Shown here piece after piece: positions 41,898 through 50,396 of a DNA stretch of 64,000 bases. Location: the NCBI GenBank assembly GCA_937898415.1, contig CALDLA010000068.1:12510-76509 (forward strand), given 5' to 3'. The notes below the pieces were generated by a model that was given only the letters and a program-made list of their open reading frames with translations, searched no databases and was not told where the DNA came from. Numbering within the stretch: the first letter of the stretch is position 1; each line of letters opens with the position of its first letter. This DNA comes from an uncultured Prevotellaceae bacterium. Lineage in GTDB: Bacteria; Bacteroidota; Bacteroidia; Bacteroidales; Bacteroidaceae. The position numbers and the translations under genes were made by a program.

Positions 41898-43295
41898 ATG
41901 GAAAAGAAGAATATATCGAGGAGGAGTTTCTTGAAACTGTTTAGTGCCGGTGCCGTGGGTACGGCTGCCGTCATGGCGGGCTGTAAGGACAAGAAACTGG
42001 TGGAGGTCACCGACGAGTATAAGAACCAGGTGGAACCGCCGGTGGGTAAGATGACCTACCGCGAGAATCCGAAGACAAAAGAAAAGGTGTCGCTCTTAGG
42101 CTATGGCATGATGCGCCTGCCGACGAAGGTGGACAATGAAAACGAGTTCGACCAGGAGATGATCAACCGTCAGGTGGATTATGCCATCGAGCACGGCGTG
42201 AACTACTTCGACACCAGTCCTGTCTACTGTCAAGGTAAGTCGGAGCACTGCACGGGCATTGCCCTGAGCCGCCACAAGCGATCGGAGTACTTCGTGGCCA
42301 CGAAACTGTCGAACTTCAATCGCGACTACTGGAGCCGCGAGAAGTCGATAGAGATGTACCACAACTCGATGAAGGAGCTGCAGGTGGACTATCTGGACTA
42401 CTACCTGCTGCATGCTATCGGCGGCGGTATGGATGAGTTCAACGGACGCTACGTGGACAACGGCATGATGGACTTCCTGATGAAAGAGCGTGAGGCAGGA
42501 CGCATCCGCAACCTCGGCTTCTCGTTCCACGGGCAGAAGACGGTGTTCGACGAGATGCTGCGTCGTCACGACGAATACCACTGGGACTTCGTGCAGATAG
42601 AGCTGAACTACCTGGACTGGAACTTTGCTGACGAAATCAACCAGGGCAACGTCGATGCCAGCTACCTCTACGCCGAACTCGAGAAGCGCGGCATCCCTGC
42701 CGTCATCATGGAACCCCTGCTGGGCGGACGACTGGTAAAACTGCCGCAATACCTGATGAGCGAACTGAAGCAGAAGAACCCTGAACGTTCCGTTGCCTCG
42801 TGGGCCTTCCGCTATGCTGGTACGCCAGAGAGTGTGCTTACCGTGCTTAGCGGCATGACCTATATGGAGCACCTGAAGGATAATCTGCTGAGCTACTGTC
42901 CGCTGTTGCCGCTGACCAAAAAGGAACAGGACTACCTGCACGGCGAGGTGGCCCACCGTATTGTCGGTCTGAAGAATATCCCCTGTAACGACTGCAAGTA
43001 CTGCATGCCTTGTCCCTACGGCATCGATATCCCTGCCATCTTCGTACATTATAATAAATGCAAGAACGAGGGCTCGCTGCCTATGGGTGTGGGTGACCCG
43101 GAATACCGTAAGCACCGTCGGCAGTACCTCATATCGCTCGACCGCGTGGTGCCCCGTGACCGTCAGCCCGATCATTGCATCCAGTGTGGCCAGTGTGAGC
43201 CTCATTGTCCGCAGGGCATCAAGATTCCGCGCGAACTGATGATGATTGACAAGATGATTGAAGAACTGAAAAGAAATGAAGAAGTGAAGAAGTGA
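41898..43295 (+). CDS. Tat-exported aldo/keto reductase with 4Fe-4S domain
   Basis: 465 residues from ATG 41898, four bases after the polyferredoxin stop. The N-terminus NISRRSFLKLFSAGAVG is a twin-arginine signal, with AGC as a possible lipobox. The AKR barrel spans about 65-350 (YAIEHGVNYFDTSPVYCQGK, LDYYLLHAIGG). The ferredoxin-like tail has CNDCKYCMPCPYGI and CIQCGQCEPHCPQGI. With the upstream membrane polyferredoxin it could form a periplasmic reductase; the substrate is unknown. Confidence 0.88.
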   Translation: MEKKNISRRSFLKLFSAGAVGTAAVMAGCKDKKLVEVTDEYKNQVEPPVGKMTYRENPKTKEKVSLLGYGMMRLPTKVDNENEFDQEMINRQVDYAIEHGVNYFDTSPVYCQGKSEHCTGIALSRHKRSEYFVATKLSNFNRDYWSREKSIEMYHNSMKELQVDYLDYYLLHAIGGGMDEFNGRYVDNGMMDFLMKEREAGRIRNLGFSFHGQKTVFDEMLRRHDEYHWDFVQIELNYLDWNFADEINQGNVDASYLYAELEKRGIPAVIMEPLLGGRLVKLPQYLMSELKQKNPERSVASWAFRYAGTPESVLTVLSGMTYMEHLKDNLLSYCPLLPLTKKEQDYLHGEVAHRIVGLKNIPCNDCKYCMPCPYGIDIPAIFVHYNKCKNEGSLPMGVGDPEYRKHRRQYLISLDRVVPRDRQPDHCIQCGQCEPHCPQGIKIPRELMMIDKMIEELKRNEEVKK

Positions 43296-43304
43296 ATTTT
43301 TTTG

Positions 43305-43343
43305 CTTTTCACTTTTCACTTTTCACTTTTTTTCGTACCTTTG
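43305..43343 (+). promoter_or_regulatory. Heptamer repeats abutting a -7 box
   Basis: Three copies of CTTTTCA (43305-43325) plus a T-rich partial copy run up to TACCTTTG (43336-43343), 9 bp before the next ATG. AAGTGAA just upstream at the AKR stop can pair with TTCACTT, giving a possible terminator. Repeat-number change here could alter the promoter spacer. Confidence 0.5.
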
Positions 43344-43352
43344 CACCCTGTT

Positions 43353-43979
43353 ATGGGAAGAAAGATTGTTTTACTGCTACTTCTTGTTACACAGACCGTG
43401 ATGGTTTGTGCTCAACAGACGGCCAATGAAAAGCAGGCTCGTCGTATCTTCAACCAGGCTTATAATCAGGTTTTTGGAGAACAGGGAGCAACACTCCGCT
43501 ATGATGTGAATATCATTGGTGTCTATAAGACCAGTGGCACCATCTGGTATAGAGGTAAGAAGCAGAAGTTCGTCGACGAGCGCGTGAATACCTGGAACGA
43601 CGGTACTACTGCCTATATGGCTTTCCGGAAGAAGAAGGAAGTGCAGATACACAACGCCAACTCAGACAAGAAGGACAAGTACAGCGGGAAGTTCAAATTC
43701 CATCCTGAGGACTTCGACTATAGCATTGCCGAGGACGAGGGTATGTTCCTTATTACGCTGAAACAGAAGAAGCAGGCTAAGGGGACGATCAAGATTATCA
43801 AGGCCTGGCTGACGAAGAAAGGCTATGAGCCTGTCAAACTTCGTATCAAGGTGGCGTTCATCTGGACTACTGTCAATGTCAGCAACTTCCGTTCAGGGGG
43901 TATCAGCGATGATATTTTCGTGTTTCCAAGCAGTCAGTATAAAGACTGGAAATTCGTAGACAAACGTAAAGAAGAATAG
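43353..43979 (+). CDS. Exported LolA-like protein
   Basis: 208 residues from ATG 43353; the longer frame from TTG 43302 would translate the repeats and promoter. Signal peptide VLLLLLVTQTVMVCAQQ. The rest is beta-rich (GTIWYRGKKQKFVDERVNTW, FDYSIAEDEGMFLITLKQKK, KGTIKIIKAWLTKKGYEPVK) and resembles LolA-type lipoprotein carriers found in Bacteroidetes. The call is tentative. It is 20 bp before the PurF-like gene. Confidence 0.5.
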   Translation: MGRKIVLLLLLVTQTVMVCAQQTANEKQARRIFNQAYNQVFGEQGATLRYDVNIIGVYKTSGTIWYRGKKQKFVDERVNTWNDGTTAYMAFRKKKEVQIHNANSDKKDKYSGKFKFHPEDFDYSIAEDEGMFLITLKQKKQAKGTIKIIKAWLTKKGYEPVKLRIKVAFIWTTVNVSNFRSGGISDDIFVFPSSQYKDWKFVDKRKEE

Positions 43980-43999
43980 TAATAATAATAAAATAAGGT

Positions 44000-45433
44000 A
44001 TGGGAGGTTTCTTTGGCTGCATCGCCGATAAAGAGTGCGTGAATGACCTGTTCTACGGCACCGACTACAATTCACACTTAGGCACCAAGCGTGCCGGTCT
44101 CGTAACGTTTGACCCCGAACGGGGATTCAACCGCAGCATCCACTCGCTGGAACGCGACTATTTCCGTTCGCGATTCGAGGACGAACTCGACTCGTTCCAT
44201 GGCTGTCAGGGACTGGGAATCATCAGCGACACTGACCCGCAGCCCATCATCGTCAACTCGCACCTTGGCCGCTATGCCGTCGTCACGGTGGCGAAGATCA
44301 ACAACCAGCGCGAAATTGCCGACGAACTGCTGGAGCAGCGTATGCACTTCAGCGAAATGTCGGCCAACAACATCAACCAGACGGAGCTGGTGGCGCTGCT
44401 CATCAACATGGGGAACTCGTTTGTGGAGGGCATTAACAACGTCTACCGCAAGATTGACGGTTCCTGCTCCATGCTCATTTTGACCGAGAACGGCATCATC
44501 GCCGCCCGCGACTTCCTGGGTCGTACGCCTATCGTCATTGGCCGCAAGGAGGGCGCCTACGCTGCCAGCAGTGAGACCTCCAGTTTCCCCAACCTCGACT
44601 ACAAGGTGGTGCGCGACCTCGGCCCCGGCGAGATTGTACGGCTGCATCATGACGACATCGAGGTACTGCAGCCGGCCTTCGAGCGTGAGCAGATTTGCTC
44701 CTTCCTCTGGGTCTACTACGGATTTCCCGCCAGTAGCTATGAGGGCATCAACGTCGAGAAGGTTCGCGAGGATAATGGCCGCAAGTTAGGCGAGAAGGAC
44801 GAGACCGAGGTCGACTGCGTCTGTGGTGTGCCCGACTCTGGTGTCGGCATGGCCTTGGGTTATGCCGAGGGCAAGGGCGTCCCCTATGAGCGCGCCGTAC
44901 TGAAATATACGCCGACGTGGCCCCGCTCGTTTACACCCGGCAATCAGAGCCGTCGCGACCTGGTGGCCAAGATGAAGCTCATCCCCAATGGAGCCCTGCT
45001 GAAGGACCGCCGCGTGGTGTTCTGCGACGACAGTATTGTGCGTGGCACCCAGTTGCGCGATAATGTGCGTACTTTCTTCGAGTATGGTGCCAAGGAAGTC
45101 CACTGCCGTATTTCCTGTCCCCCGCTGGTCTATGGATGTCCGTTTATCGGCTTCACCGCCTCAAAGTCTGACCTGGAACTCATTACGCGCCGCATTATCC
45201 GCGACTTTGAGGGCGACGACAAGAAGAACCTGGAGAAATACGCACAGACCGACTCGCCAGAGTACCAGCGCATGGTCAGCGAGATAGCCCGCCGCTTGGG
45301 TCTGACGTCATTGAAGTTTGCCAAGCTGGAGGACCTGATTGAGGCCATCGGCATGCCCAAGTGCAAGGTCTGCACCCACTGTTTCGACGGCACCAGCTAT
45401 TGCCACAGCCCCGAAACTGAGAAATACTTCTGA
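44000..45433 (+). CDS. Amidophosphoribosyltransferase-like protein lacking Cys1
   Basis: 477 residues. The N-terminal Ntn-type domain begins MGGFFGC, not MCGI, so the Cys exposed in true glutamine amidotransferases is missing; Cys7 is the nearest. Family landmarks remain: GTKRAGLVT, GLGIISD, NINQTELVALL, GSCSMLILTENGIIAARD and GRTPI. The PRTase domain has the PRPP loop VVFCDDSIVRGTQ. A Cys-rich tail (CKVCTHCFDGTSYCH) is unusual. It may use free ammonia, or have another PRPP-dependent role; it is usually annotated as PurF by similarity. Confidence 0.8.
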   Translation: MGGFFGCIADKECVNDLFYGTDYNSHLGTKRAGLVTFDPERGFNRSIHSLERDYFRSRFEDELDSFHGCQGLGIISDTDPQPIIVNSHLGRYAVVTVAKINNQREIADELLEQRMHFSEMSANNINQTELVALLINMGNSFVEGINNVYRKIDGSCSMLILTENGIIAARDFLGRTPIVIGRKEGAYAASSETSSFPNLDYKVVRDLGPGEIVRLHHDDIEVLQPAFEREQICSFLWVYYGFPASSYEGINVEKVREDNGRKLGEKDETEVDCVCGVPDSGVGMALGYAEGKGVPYERAVLKYTPTWPRSFTPGNQSRRDLVAKMKLIPNGALLKDRRVVFCDDSIVRGTQLRDNVRTFFEYGAKEVHCRISCPPLVYGCPFIGFTASKSDLELITRRIIRDFEGDDKKNLEKYAQTDSPEYQRMVSEIARRLGLTSLKFAKLEDLIEAIGMPKCKVCTHCFDGTSYCHSPETEKYF

Positions 45434-47353
45434 TTATTTGGCCTTCTTCAGATAGGCCCCGTCCATATAGACGTCTTCTTCGAGTAGCAACTGCTCGAGG
45501 GCGGCGTCTATCTGTTCGTAGGGTAGGGGAATAGTGCGCAGTTCGGTGACGTGGTGGCGCTGACCGTCGGCTAACAGGCTGAGTATGAGCTGGCTGGCGC
45601 TTTGGGTCTTCTCGTTGTCCGTCAACTGACGCTTGTAGCTCATGCAGACATCGCACTGGCCGCAGTCGTGGTCGTTCTTCTCGCCGAAGTAGCGCAGCAG
45701 TTGGCGGCTTCGGCACTCGTCGGCCGTGTTGACATAACTGATCATGGCGTTGATGCGGTCGGTGTAGCGCTGGCGCAGATCGTCGTAGACGGCGGGCGGG
45801 AACATGAGGTGCTCGGAGTCCTCGCGGCGCTGCATATAGCGGACGTAGGGGGTACGCTTCTGGGGTATGAAGCTGATGATGCGCTTCTGTCCTAAGAGCT
45901 TCAGCATCTGATAGACCTGCGGTCGTGTAAGGCCTGTTTCATGGGCGATGAGGCCCTCGTCGATGAACGTGTAATCGACGAAGAGTCCGCCGTAGTTGCG
46001 CAGCAGGGCGGTGATGATGCGGTCTTCGTCGGGTTCCAGTTCTCCGAGCCGGTACAGCTGGTCACGGGAAAGAAGGAACATGACGCGGGCTTGGTTCTCC
46101 TGTTCTTCAATGTAGTCGACGTAGCCGGCGCGGTTCAGAATCTTCAGCGCGGAGTGTACCTGGATAGGGAAATGGTGGAACTTGCGACAGAAGTCATCGA
46201 CGTTGAACTCGAAGGTGGCGTTGTAGCCCGAGCCTGTAGCCACTTGATAGTAGAAGGAAAGGTGGTCATAGACCGTACGAACGTAGTCCTTTTCTGGGAA
46301 GGTGTCGCTGATGCGCTTCAGCAACTTGCGCTGGTCGTTGCTGTTGTAGAGCAATACGGCGTAGGCCTTCTCGCCGTCGCGTCCGGCACGTCCCGCTTCC
46401 TGGAAGTAAGCCTCGATGGAGTCAGGGCAGTCCACGTGGACAACCAGCCGTACGTCGGGCTTGTCAATGCCCATGCCGAAGGCGTTGGTAGCCACCATGA
46501 CGCGTACCTTGTCCAGCTGCCACGACTTTTGCCGCTCGTCCTTATCGGCGGCGTCGAGACCGGCGTGGTAGAAGGTTGTGGCGATTCCTTCGTTGTTCAA
46601 CAGGTCGGACACCTCCTTCGTACGTCGGCGACTGCGGACGTAGACGATGGCCGTCCCCGGTACATTATTCAATATATGCAGCAGCTCATCACGCTTGTCG
46701 GCAGCTTCACGCACGACATAAGCCAAGTTGCGCCGTTCGAACGACATGCGGAAGACCCGCTTTTCAGTAAAGGCAAGACGCTCCTGAATGTCGTCGATGA
46801 CGGTGGGGGTGGCCGTCGCCGTCAATGCCAGGACGGGAACTTCGGGAAAGTCGTGGCGGATGTCGGCAATCTCCAGATAGGAGGGACGGAAATCGTAGCC
46901 CCACTGTGAAATACAGTGGGCCTCGTCGACGGTGATGAAGCTGACCTTCATGTGGCGCAGCTTCGTACGGAAGATGTCTGACGATAACCGTTCGGGCGAT
47001 ACGTAGAGAATCTTGACGGCGCCGAAGACGGCATTCTCCAGGGTGGTCAGGATGCGGTTGTGTTCCATGCCGCTGTAGATGGCGGCGGCGCGGATGCCCC
47101 GGCGGCGCAGGTTCTGCACCTGATCCTTCATTAGGGCGATGAGCGGCGTGATGACGATGCAGACACCCTCCTGGGCCAGTGCCGGCACTTGGAAGGTAAT
47201 CGACTTGCCGCCGCCCGTCGGCATTAGTCCCAGGGTGTCGTGACCGGCACCAATGGACTCGATGATTTCGCGCTGAACGCCGCGGAAGTCATCGTAGCCC
47301 CAGTATTTTTTAAGAATATCTTCAAACCTCTTCACTCGGCTTGATATCCTCAA
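45434..47353 (-). CDS. recQ: RecQ-family ATP-dependent DNA helicase
   Basis: 639 residues. Helicase motifs: GLMPTGGGKSITFQVPAL, VDEAHCISQWGYDFRPSY, LALTATATP, and VHVDCPDSIEAYFQEAGRAGRDG. The zinc-binding region has CRSRQLLRYFGEKNDHDCGQCDVC. The start overlaps the recJ end by 32 bp; GTG at 47335 (VKRFEDIL) is an alternative giving less overlap. RecQ and RecJ act together in recombination repair, so their coupling makes sense. Confidence 0.93.
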   Translation of the reverse strand: MRISSRVKRFEDILKKYWGYDDFRGVQREIIESIGAGHDTLGLMPTGGGKSITFQVPALAQEGVCIVITPLIALMKDQVQNLRRRGIRAAAIYSGMEHNRILTTLENAVFGAVKILYVSPERLSSDIFRTKLRHMKVSFITVDEAHCISQWGYDFRPSYLEIADIRHDFPEVPVLALTATATPTVIDDIQERLAFTEKRVFRMSFERRNLAYVVREAADKRDELLHILNNVPGTAIVYVRSRRRTKEVSDLLNNEGIATTFYHAGLDAADKDERQKSWQLDKVRVMVATNAFGMGIDKPDVRLVVHVDCPDSIEAYFQEAGRAGRDGEKAYAVLLYNSNDQRKLLKRISDTFPEKDYVRTVYDHLSFYYQVATGSGYNATFEFNVDDFCRKFHHFPIQVHSALKILNRAGYVDYIEEQENQARVMFLLSRDQLYRLGELEPDEDRIITALLRNYGGLFVDYTFIDEGLIAHETGLTRPQVYQMLKLLGQKRIISFIPQKRTPYVRYMQRREDSEHLMFPPAVYDDLRQRYTDRINAMISYVNTADECRSRQLLRYFGEKNDHDCGQCDVCMSYKRQLTDNEKTQSASQLILSLLADGQRHHVTELRTIPLPYEQIDAALEQLLLEEDVYMDGAYLKKAK

Positions 47354-49046
47354 TCTGCAGCTGTACCTCGCTGCGCTTGTAGATGTTCTCCTCGATGGTG
47401 AAGACGATGTCGAACGAGCGCTTCGACTTGATGTAGCGGGCTGCCTGACTCTGGCCGAAGGCTATGCCGTTCATGACGTTCGACGACTTCGAGTCCACCA
47501 GTTCCAACTTGATGTGCTCCTGTTGACGCCCCACCACCTTCGACGTGCCGTAGTCATAGACATTGCGGGTGCAGAACAGCGGCTTGGGGTTGTCGGGTCC
47601 ATGAGGCGCAAACTTCTTCAGGTCGTTGTGAAGTTTCTTGGTGATGTCCTTGAAGTCCACCTCCTCCTCAATATCGAGCGTAGCCTCTGTCTGTTCCGGC
47701 AGGATGTGCTCGTTGACATACTGCTGGAAACGACGTCGGAACTCGGGAATGTTCTCTATGGGCAGCGACAGGCCGACGGCATAGGTGTGACCACCGAAGT
47801 TTTCCAGGATGTCACGGCACGACTTCACGGCATCGTAGATGTCGTAGCCGGCTATACTGCGGGCCGAGCCCGTGGCCAGGTCGCCGCTGCGTGTCAGCAC
47901 AACCGTGGGACGGAAGTAGAGCTCCGTCATGCGCGAAGCCACGATGCCGACAACACCCTTCTTCCAGTTCTCGTCGTAGAGTACGATGGAGTTGTGGTGC
48001 TTCTGGCTCTCTAACTTCTCGATAATCTGGTTGGCCTCCTCCGTCATCTGCTTGTCCACATCCTTGCGCTGCTCGTTGTATTCGTTGATGTGCGTGGCCA
48101 TGGCCAGTGCCCGCTTGAAGTCCTTCTCCACCAACAGATCGACGGCCTCCGTACCGTTCTGCATGCGTCCTGAGGCATTGATGCGCGGTCCTATCTTGAA
48201 GACAATATCGCTCATCGTCAGCTCGCGTCCCGTCAGTCCGCAAATCTCGATGATGGCCTTGATGCCCACCGAGGGGTTCTGGTTCAGCTGCTTCAGACCG
48301 TGGAAGGCTAAGATGCGGTTCTCGCCCGTCACCGACACGATGTCGGCGGCAATGGAGATGGCACAGAACTCCAGCAGCGGGATGAGCCTCGAGAAAGGTA
48401 TGCCGTTGTTCTTGGCAAAAGCCTGCATGAACTTGAAACCCACGCCGCAGCCGCAAAGGTGCTTGAATGGATAAGTAGAATCCTCACGCTTCGGATTGAG
48501 GATGGCCACCGCCGGTGGCAGGTCCTCATCCGGCACGTGGTGGTCGCAGATGATAAAATCTATGCCAAGCTGGTTGGCATAACTGATTTCGTCGATTGCC
48601 TTGATTCCGCAATCGAGCACAATGATGAGTTTCACATCATGTTCCGCCGCATAGTCCAGTCCCTTCTTGCTGATGCCGTATCCCTCTTCGTAACGGTCGG
48701 GGATATAGTATTCAATGTTGGAATAGAACTGCTGCAGGAACTTATACACCAAAGCTACCGCCGTACATCCGTCAACGTCGTAGTCGCCATAGACCATGAT
48801 ACGCTCTTTACGCCCCATAGCGTCATTCAGCCTGTCGACCGCCACGTCCATGTCGTTCATAAGGAAGGGGTCTATCAGTTCGTTCAGCATGGGACGGAAG
48901 AAACGTTTGGCCGCCGATTCCGTCTTAATGCCGCGCTGAATGAGCAGGTCGGCCAAGACTGGGCTCATCCCAATCTTCTCTGCCAGCTCTTTAGCCGCCG
49001 CGGTTCTGTCGGATGTTGGTGGTTCGTAATTCCATTTGAAATGCAT
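47322..49046 (-). CDS. recJ: Single-strand-specific exonuclease RecJ
   Basis: 574 residues. DHH-superfamily motifs: YGDYDVDGCTAVALVYKF, VLDCGI, FIICDHHVPDEDLPPAVAILN, CGCGVGFKFM and the DHHA1-like GGHTYAVGLSL. Full length. RecJ degrades single strands 5' to 3' during recombination and mismatch repair. It is the first gene of the recJ-recQ unit and has its own promoter at 49112-49142. Confidence 0.94.
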   Translation of the reverse strand: MHFKWNYEPPTSDRTAAAKELAEKIGMSPVLADLLIQRGIKTESAAKRFFRPMLNELIDPFLMNDMDVAVDRLNDAMGRKERIMVYGDYDVDGCTAVALVYKFLQQFYSNIEYYIPDRYEEGYGISKKGLDYAAEHDVKLIIVLDCGIKAIDEISYANQLGIDFIICDHHVPDEDLPPAVAILNPKREDSTYPFKHLCGCGVGFKFMQAFAKNNGIPFSRLIPLLEFCAISIAADIVSVTGENRILAFHGLKQLNQNPSVGIKAIIEICGLTGRELTMSDIVFKIGPRINASGRMQNGTEAVDLLVEKDFKRALAMATHINEYNEQRKDVDKQMTEEANQIIEKLESQKHHNSIVLYDENWKKGVVGIVASRMTELYFRPTVVLTRSGDLATGSARSIAGYDIYDAVKSCRDILENFGGHTYAVGLSLPIENIPEFRRRFQQYVNEHILPEQTEATLDIEEEVDFKDITKKLHNDLKKFAPHGPDNPKPLFCTRNVYDYGTSKVVGRQQEHIKLELVDSKSSNVMNGIAFGQSQAARYIKSKRSFDIVFTIEENIYKRSEVQLQIEDIKPSEEV

Positions 49047-49111
49047 TTATATATTTATTTTTGTTCTTGTCGCTTAGGTGGCTAAAGGGTATAATACCCC
49101 AAATTAGCCTC

Positions 49112-49142
49112 CAAAGATAAGAATAAAAATTGGAATGACCAA
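49112..49142 (-). promoter_or_regulatory. Promoter of recJ-recQ
   Basis: Minus strand: TTG (49140-49142), 20 bp, TATCTTTG (49112-49119). A small hairpin (GAGGCTAA with TTAGCCAC, about 49089-49112) lies in the leader. Confidence 0.7.
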
Positions 49143-49183
49143 TAACAGAGCCGATTTTTTAACAGAAAAAAAGAAATGGAGCG

Positions 49184-50395
49184 CTATGACTGCCTGTTCA
49201 CCATCGCTGCCACGCAAGAGTCTGACCATACGTTCTCGGCCGTTTCCACCATATCGATGATGGTGTAGATGGGTAGGATAAGACCGAGGACGGCGACGGG
49301 AGCACCGATGCCTGACATCAGGGAGAATGTCAGGAAATAGCAGCCCATGGGAACGCCGGCATTGCCAATAGCAGAGATGACGCTGATGAACGTCCAGAGC
49401 ACGATAGTGCCGAGGGTGAGCGACGTGCCGCCTTGCTGCATAACGAAGAGAGATGTGACGAGGATGAAGGCGGCACAGCCGTTCATATTGATGGTGGTAC
49501 AGATCGGCAGTACAAAGCGGGCTATATGCTTACGAATGCCCAGACGGTTCTCAGCCGTATCCATCGTGACGGGCAGCGTGGCAGCACTGCTCTTGGTGAA
49601 GAGGGCCATCAGCACGGCGGGCATCATGCGCGCCAAAACCCGGACGGGGTTCAAGCCTCGTGACAACAGGAAAAGTGGCAGCACGATGAAGAACTGGATC
49701 ACATTGCCACTGAGCACCACCAGTACGTACCTTCCAACGGAGTCGGCCACCACGCCGGCAGTGAGTTGTGCCGAGAGTTGGGCGGCGAAGGCCACAATTC
49801 CGAGGGGCAGCGTCCAGATAAGGCCGCGGATGAGCAGGAAGAGCAGTTCCTGCAGGCCGTGGAGCCCTTTCACCACGACCGCCTTGTTCTCTGATTCAGG
49901 AAGTTTCGACAACCCGATGCCAACGGCGAAGGCTAACAGTAGCAGTGAGAGCACGTTGCCTTCGAGGAAGGGCTTGATGATGTTGTTAGGGATGACGCTG
50001 ACAAGATGTTCCGAGTAAGTGACTGAGCGTTGGACAGGATTTGAAAGACCCGAATCCTGGGACAAGGATTGCAGGTCGGCTCCGGCAACGGAGTCTATCG
50101 GTAAATTACCAGGTGCTATAAGCACATAGAGCACCGCCCCCACGACGGCAGCCGCAAAGGTGGTGAGCAATGTGTAGGTCAGTGTGCGGCCAAAGACGCG
50201 CCCCGAGCCTTTCGAGCCAAAGGTGGCAAAGGTGGTAATGACGGCCAGTACGATCGTTGGCACAGCCAACAACTGAAACAGCCGCGTATAGACGGTTGCC
50301 ACGAAGTTCATCACCTCGTCGAGCCACCCTGACCCGAATAGCCCTAATATTGCGCCAACGACGAGCGCTCCTATCCATATCAGTGTTCTTTTCAT
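49184..50395 (-). CDS. Dicarboxylate/amino acid:cation symporter (DAACS)
   Basis: 403 residues from the ATG ending at 50395 (MKRTLIWIGALVVGAILGLF); the frame opens at 50407, four codons earlier, inside the receptor gene. About eight hydrophobic segments, the Ser-rich hairpin LFTKSSAATLPVTMD and the substrate region CTTINMNGCAAFILV match the GltP/DctA/SstT family. It imports dicarboxylates or amino acids with sodium or protons. It is next to, and overlaps, the TonB receptor gene stop; a shared substrate is not implied. Confidence 0.9.
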   Translation of the reverse strand: MKRTLIWIGALVVGAILGLFGSGWLDEVMNFVATVYTRLFQLLAVPTIVLAVITTFATFGSKGSGRVFGRTLTYTLLTTFAAAVVGAVLYVLIAPGNLPIDSVAGADLQSLSQDSGLSNPVQRSVTYSEHLVSVIPNNIIKPFLEGNVLSLLLLAFAVGIGLSKLPESENKAVVVKGLHGLQELLFLLIRGLIWTLPLGIVAFAAQLSAQLTAGVVADSVGRYVLVVLSGNVIQFFIVLPLFLLSRGLNPVRVLARMMPAVLMALFTKSSAATLPVTMDTAENRLGIRKHIARFVLPICTTINMNGCAAFILVTSLFVMQQGGTSLTLGTIVLWTFISVISAIGNAGVPMGCYFLTFSLMSGIGAPVAVLGLILPIYTIIDMVETAENVWSDSCVAAMVNRQS

Positions 50396-50396
50396 C

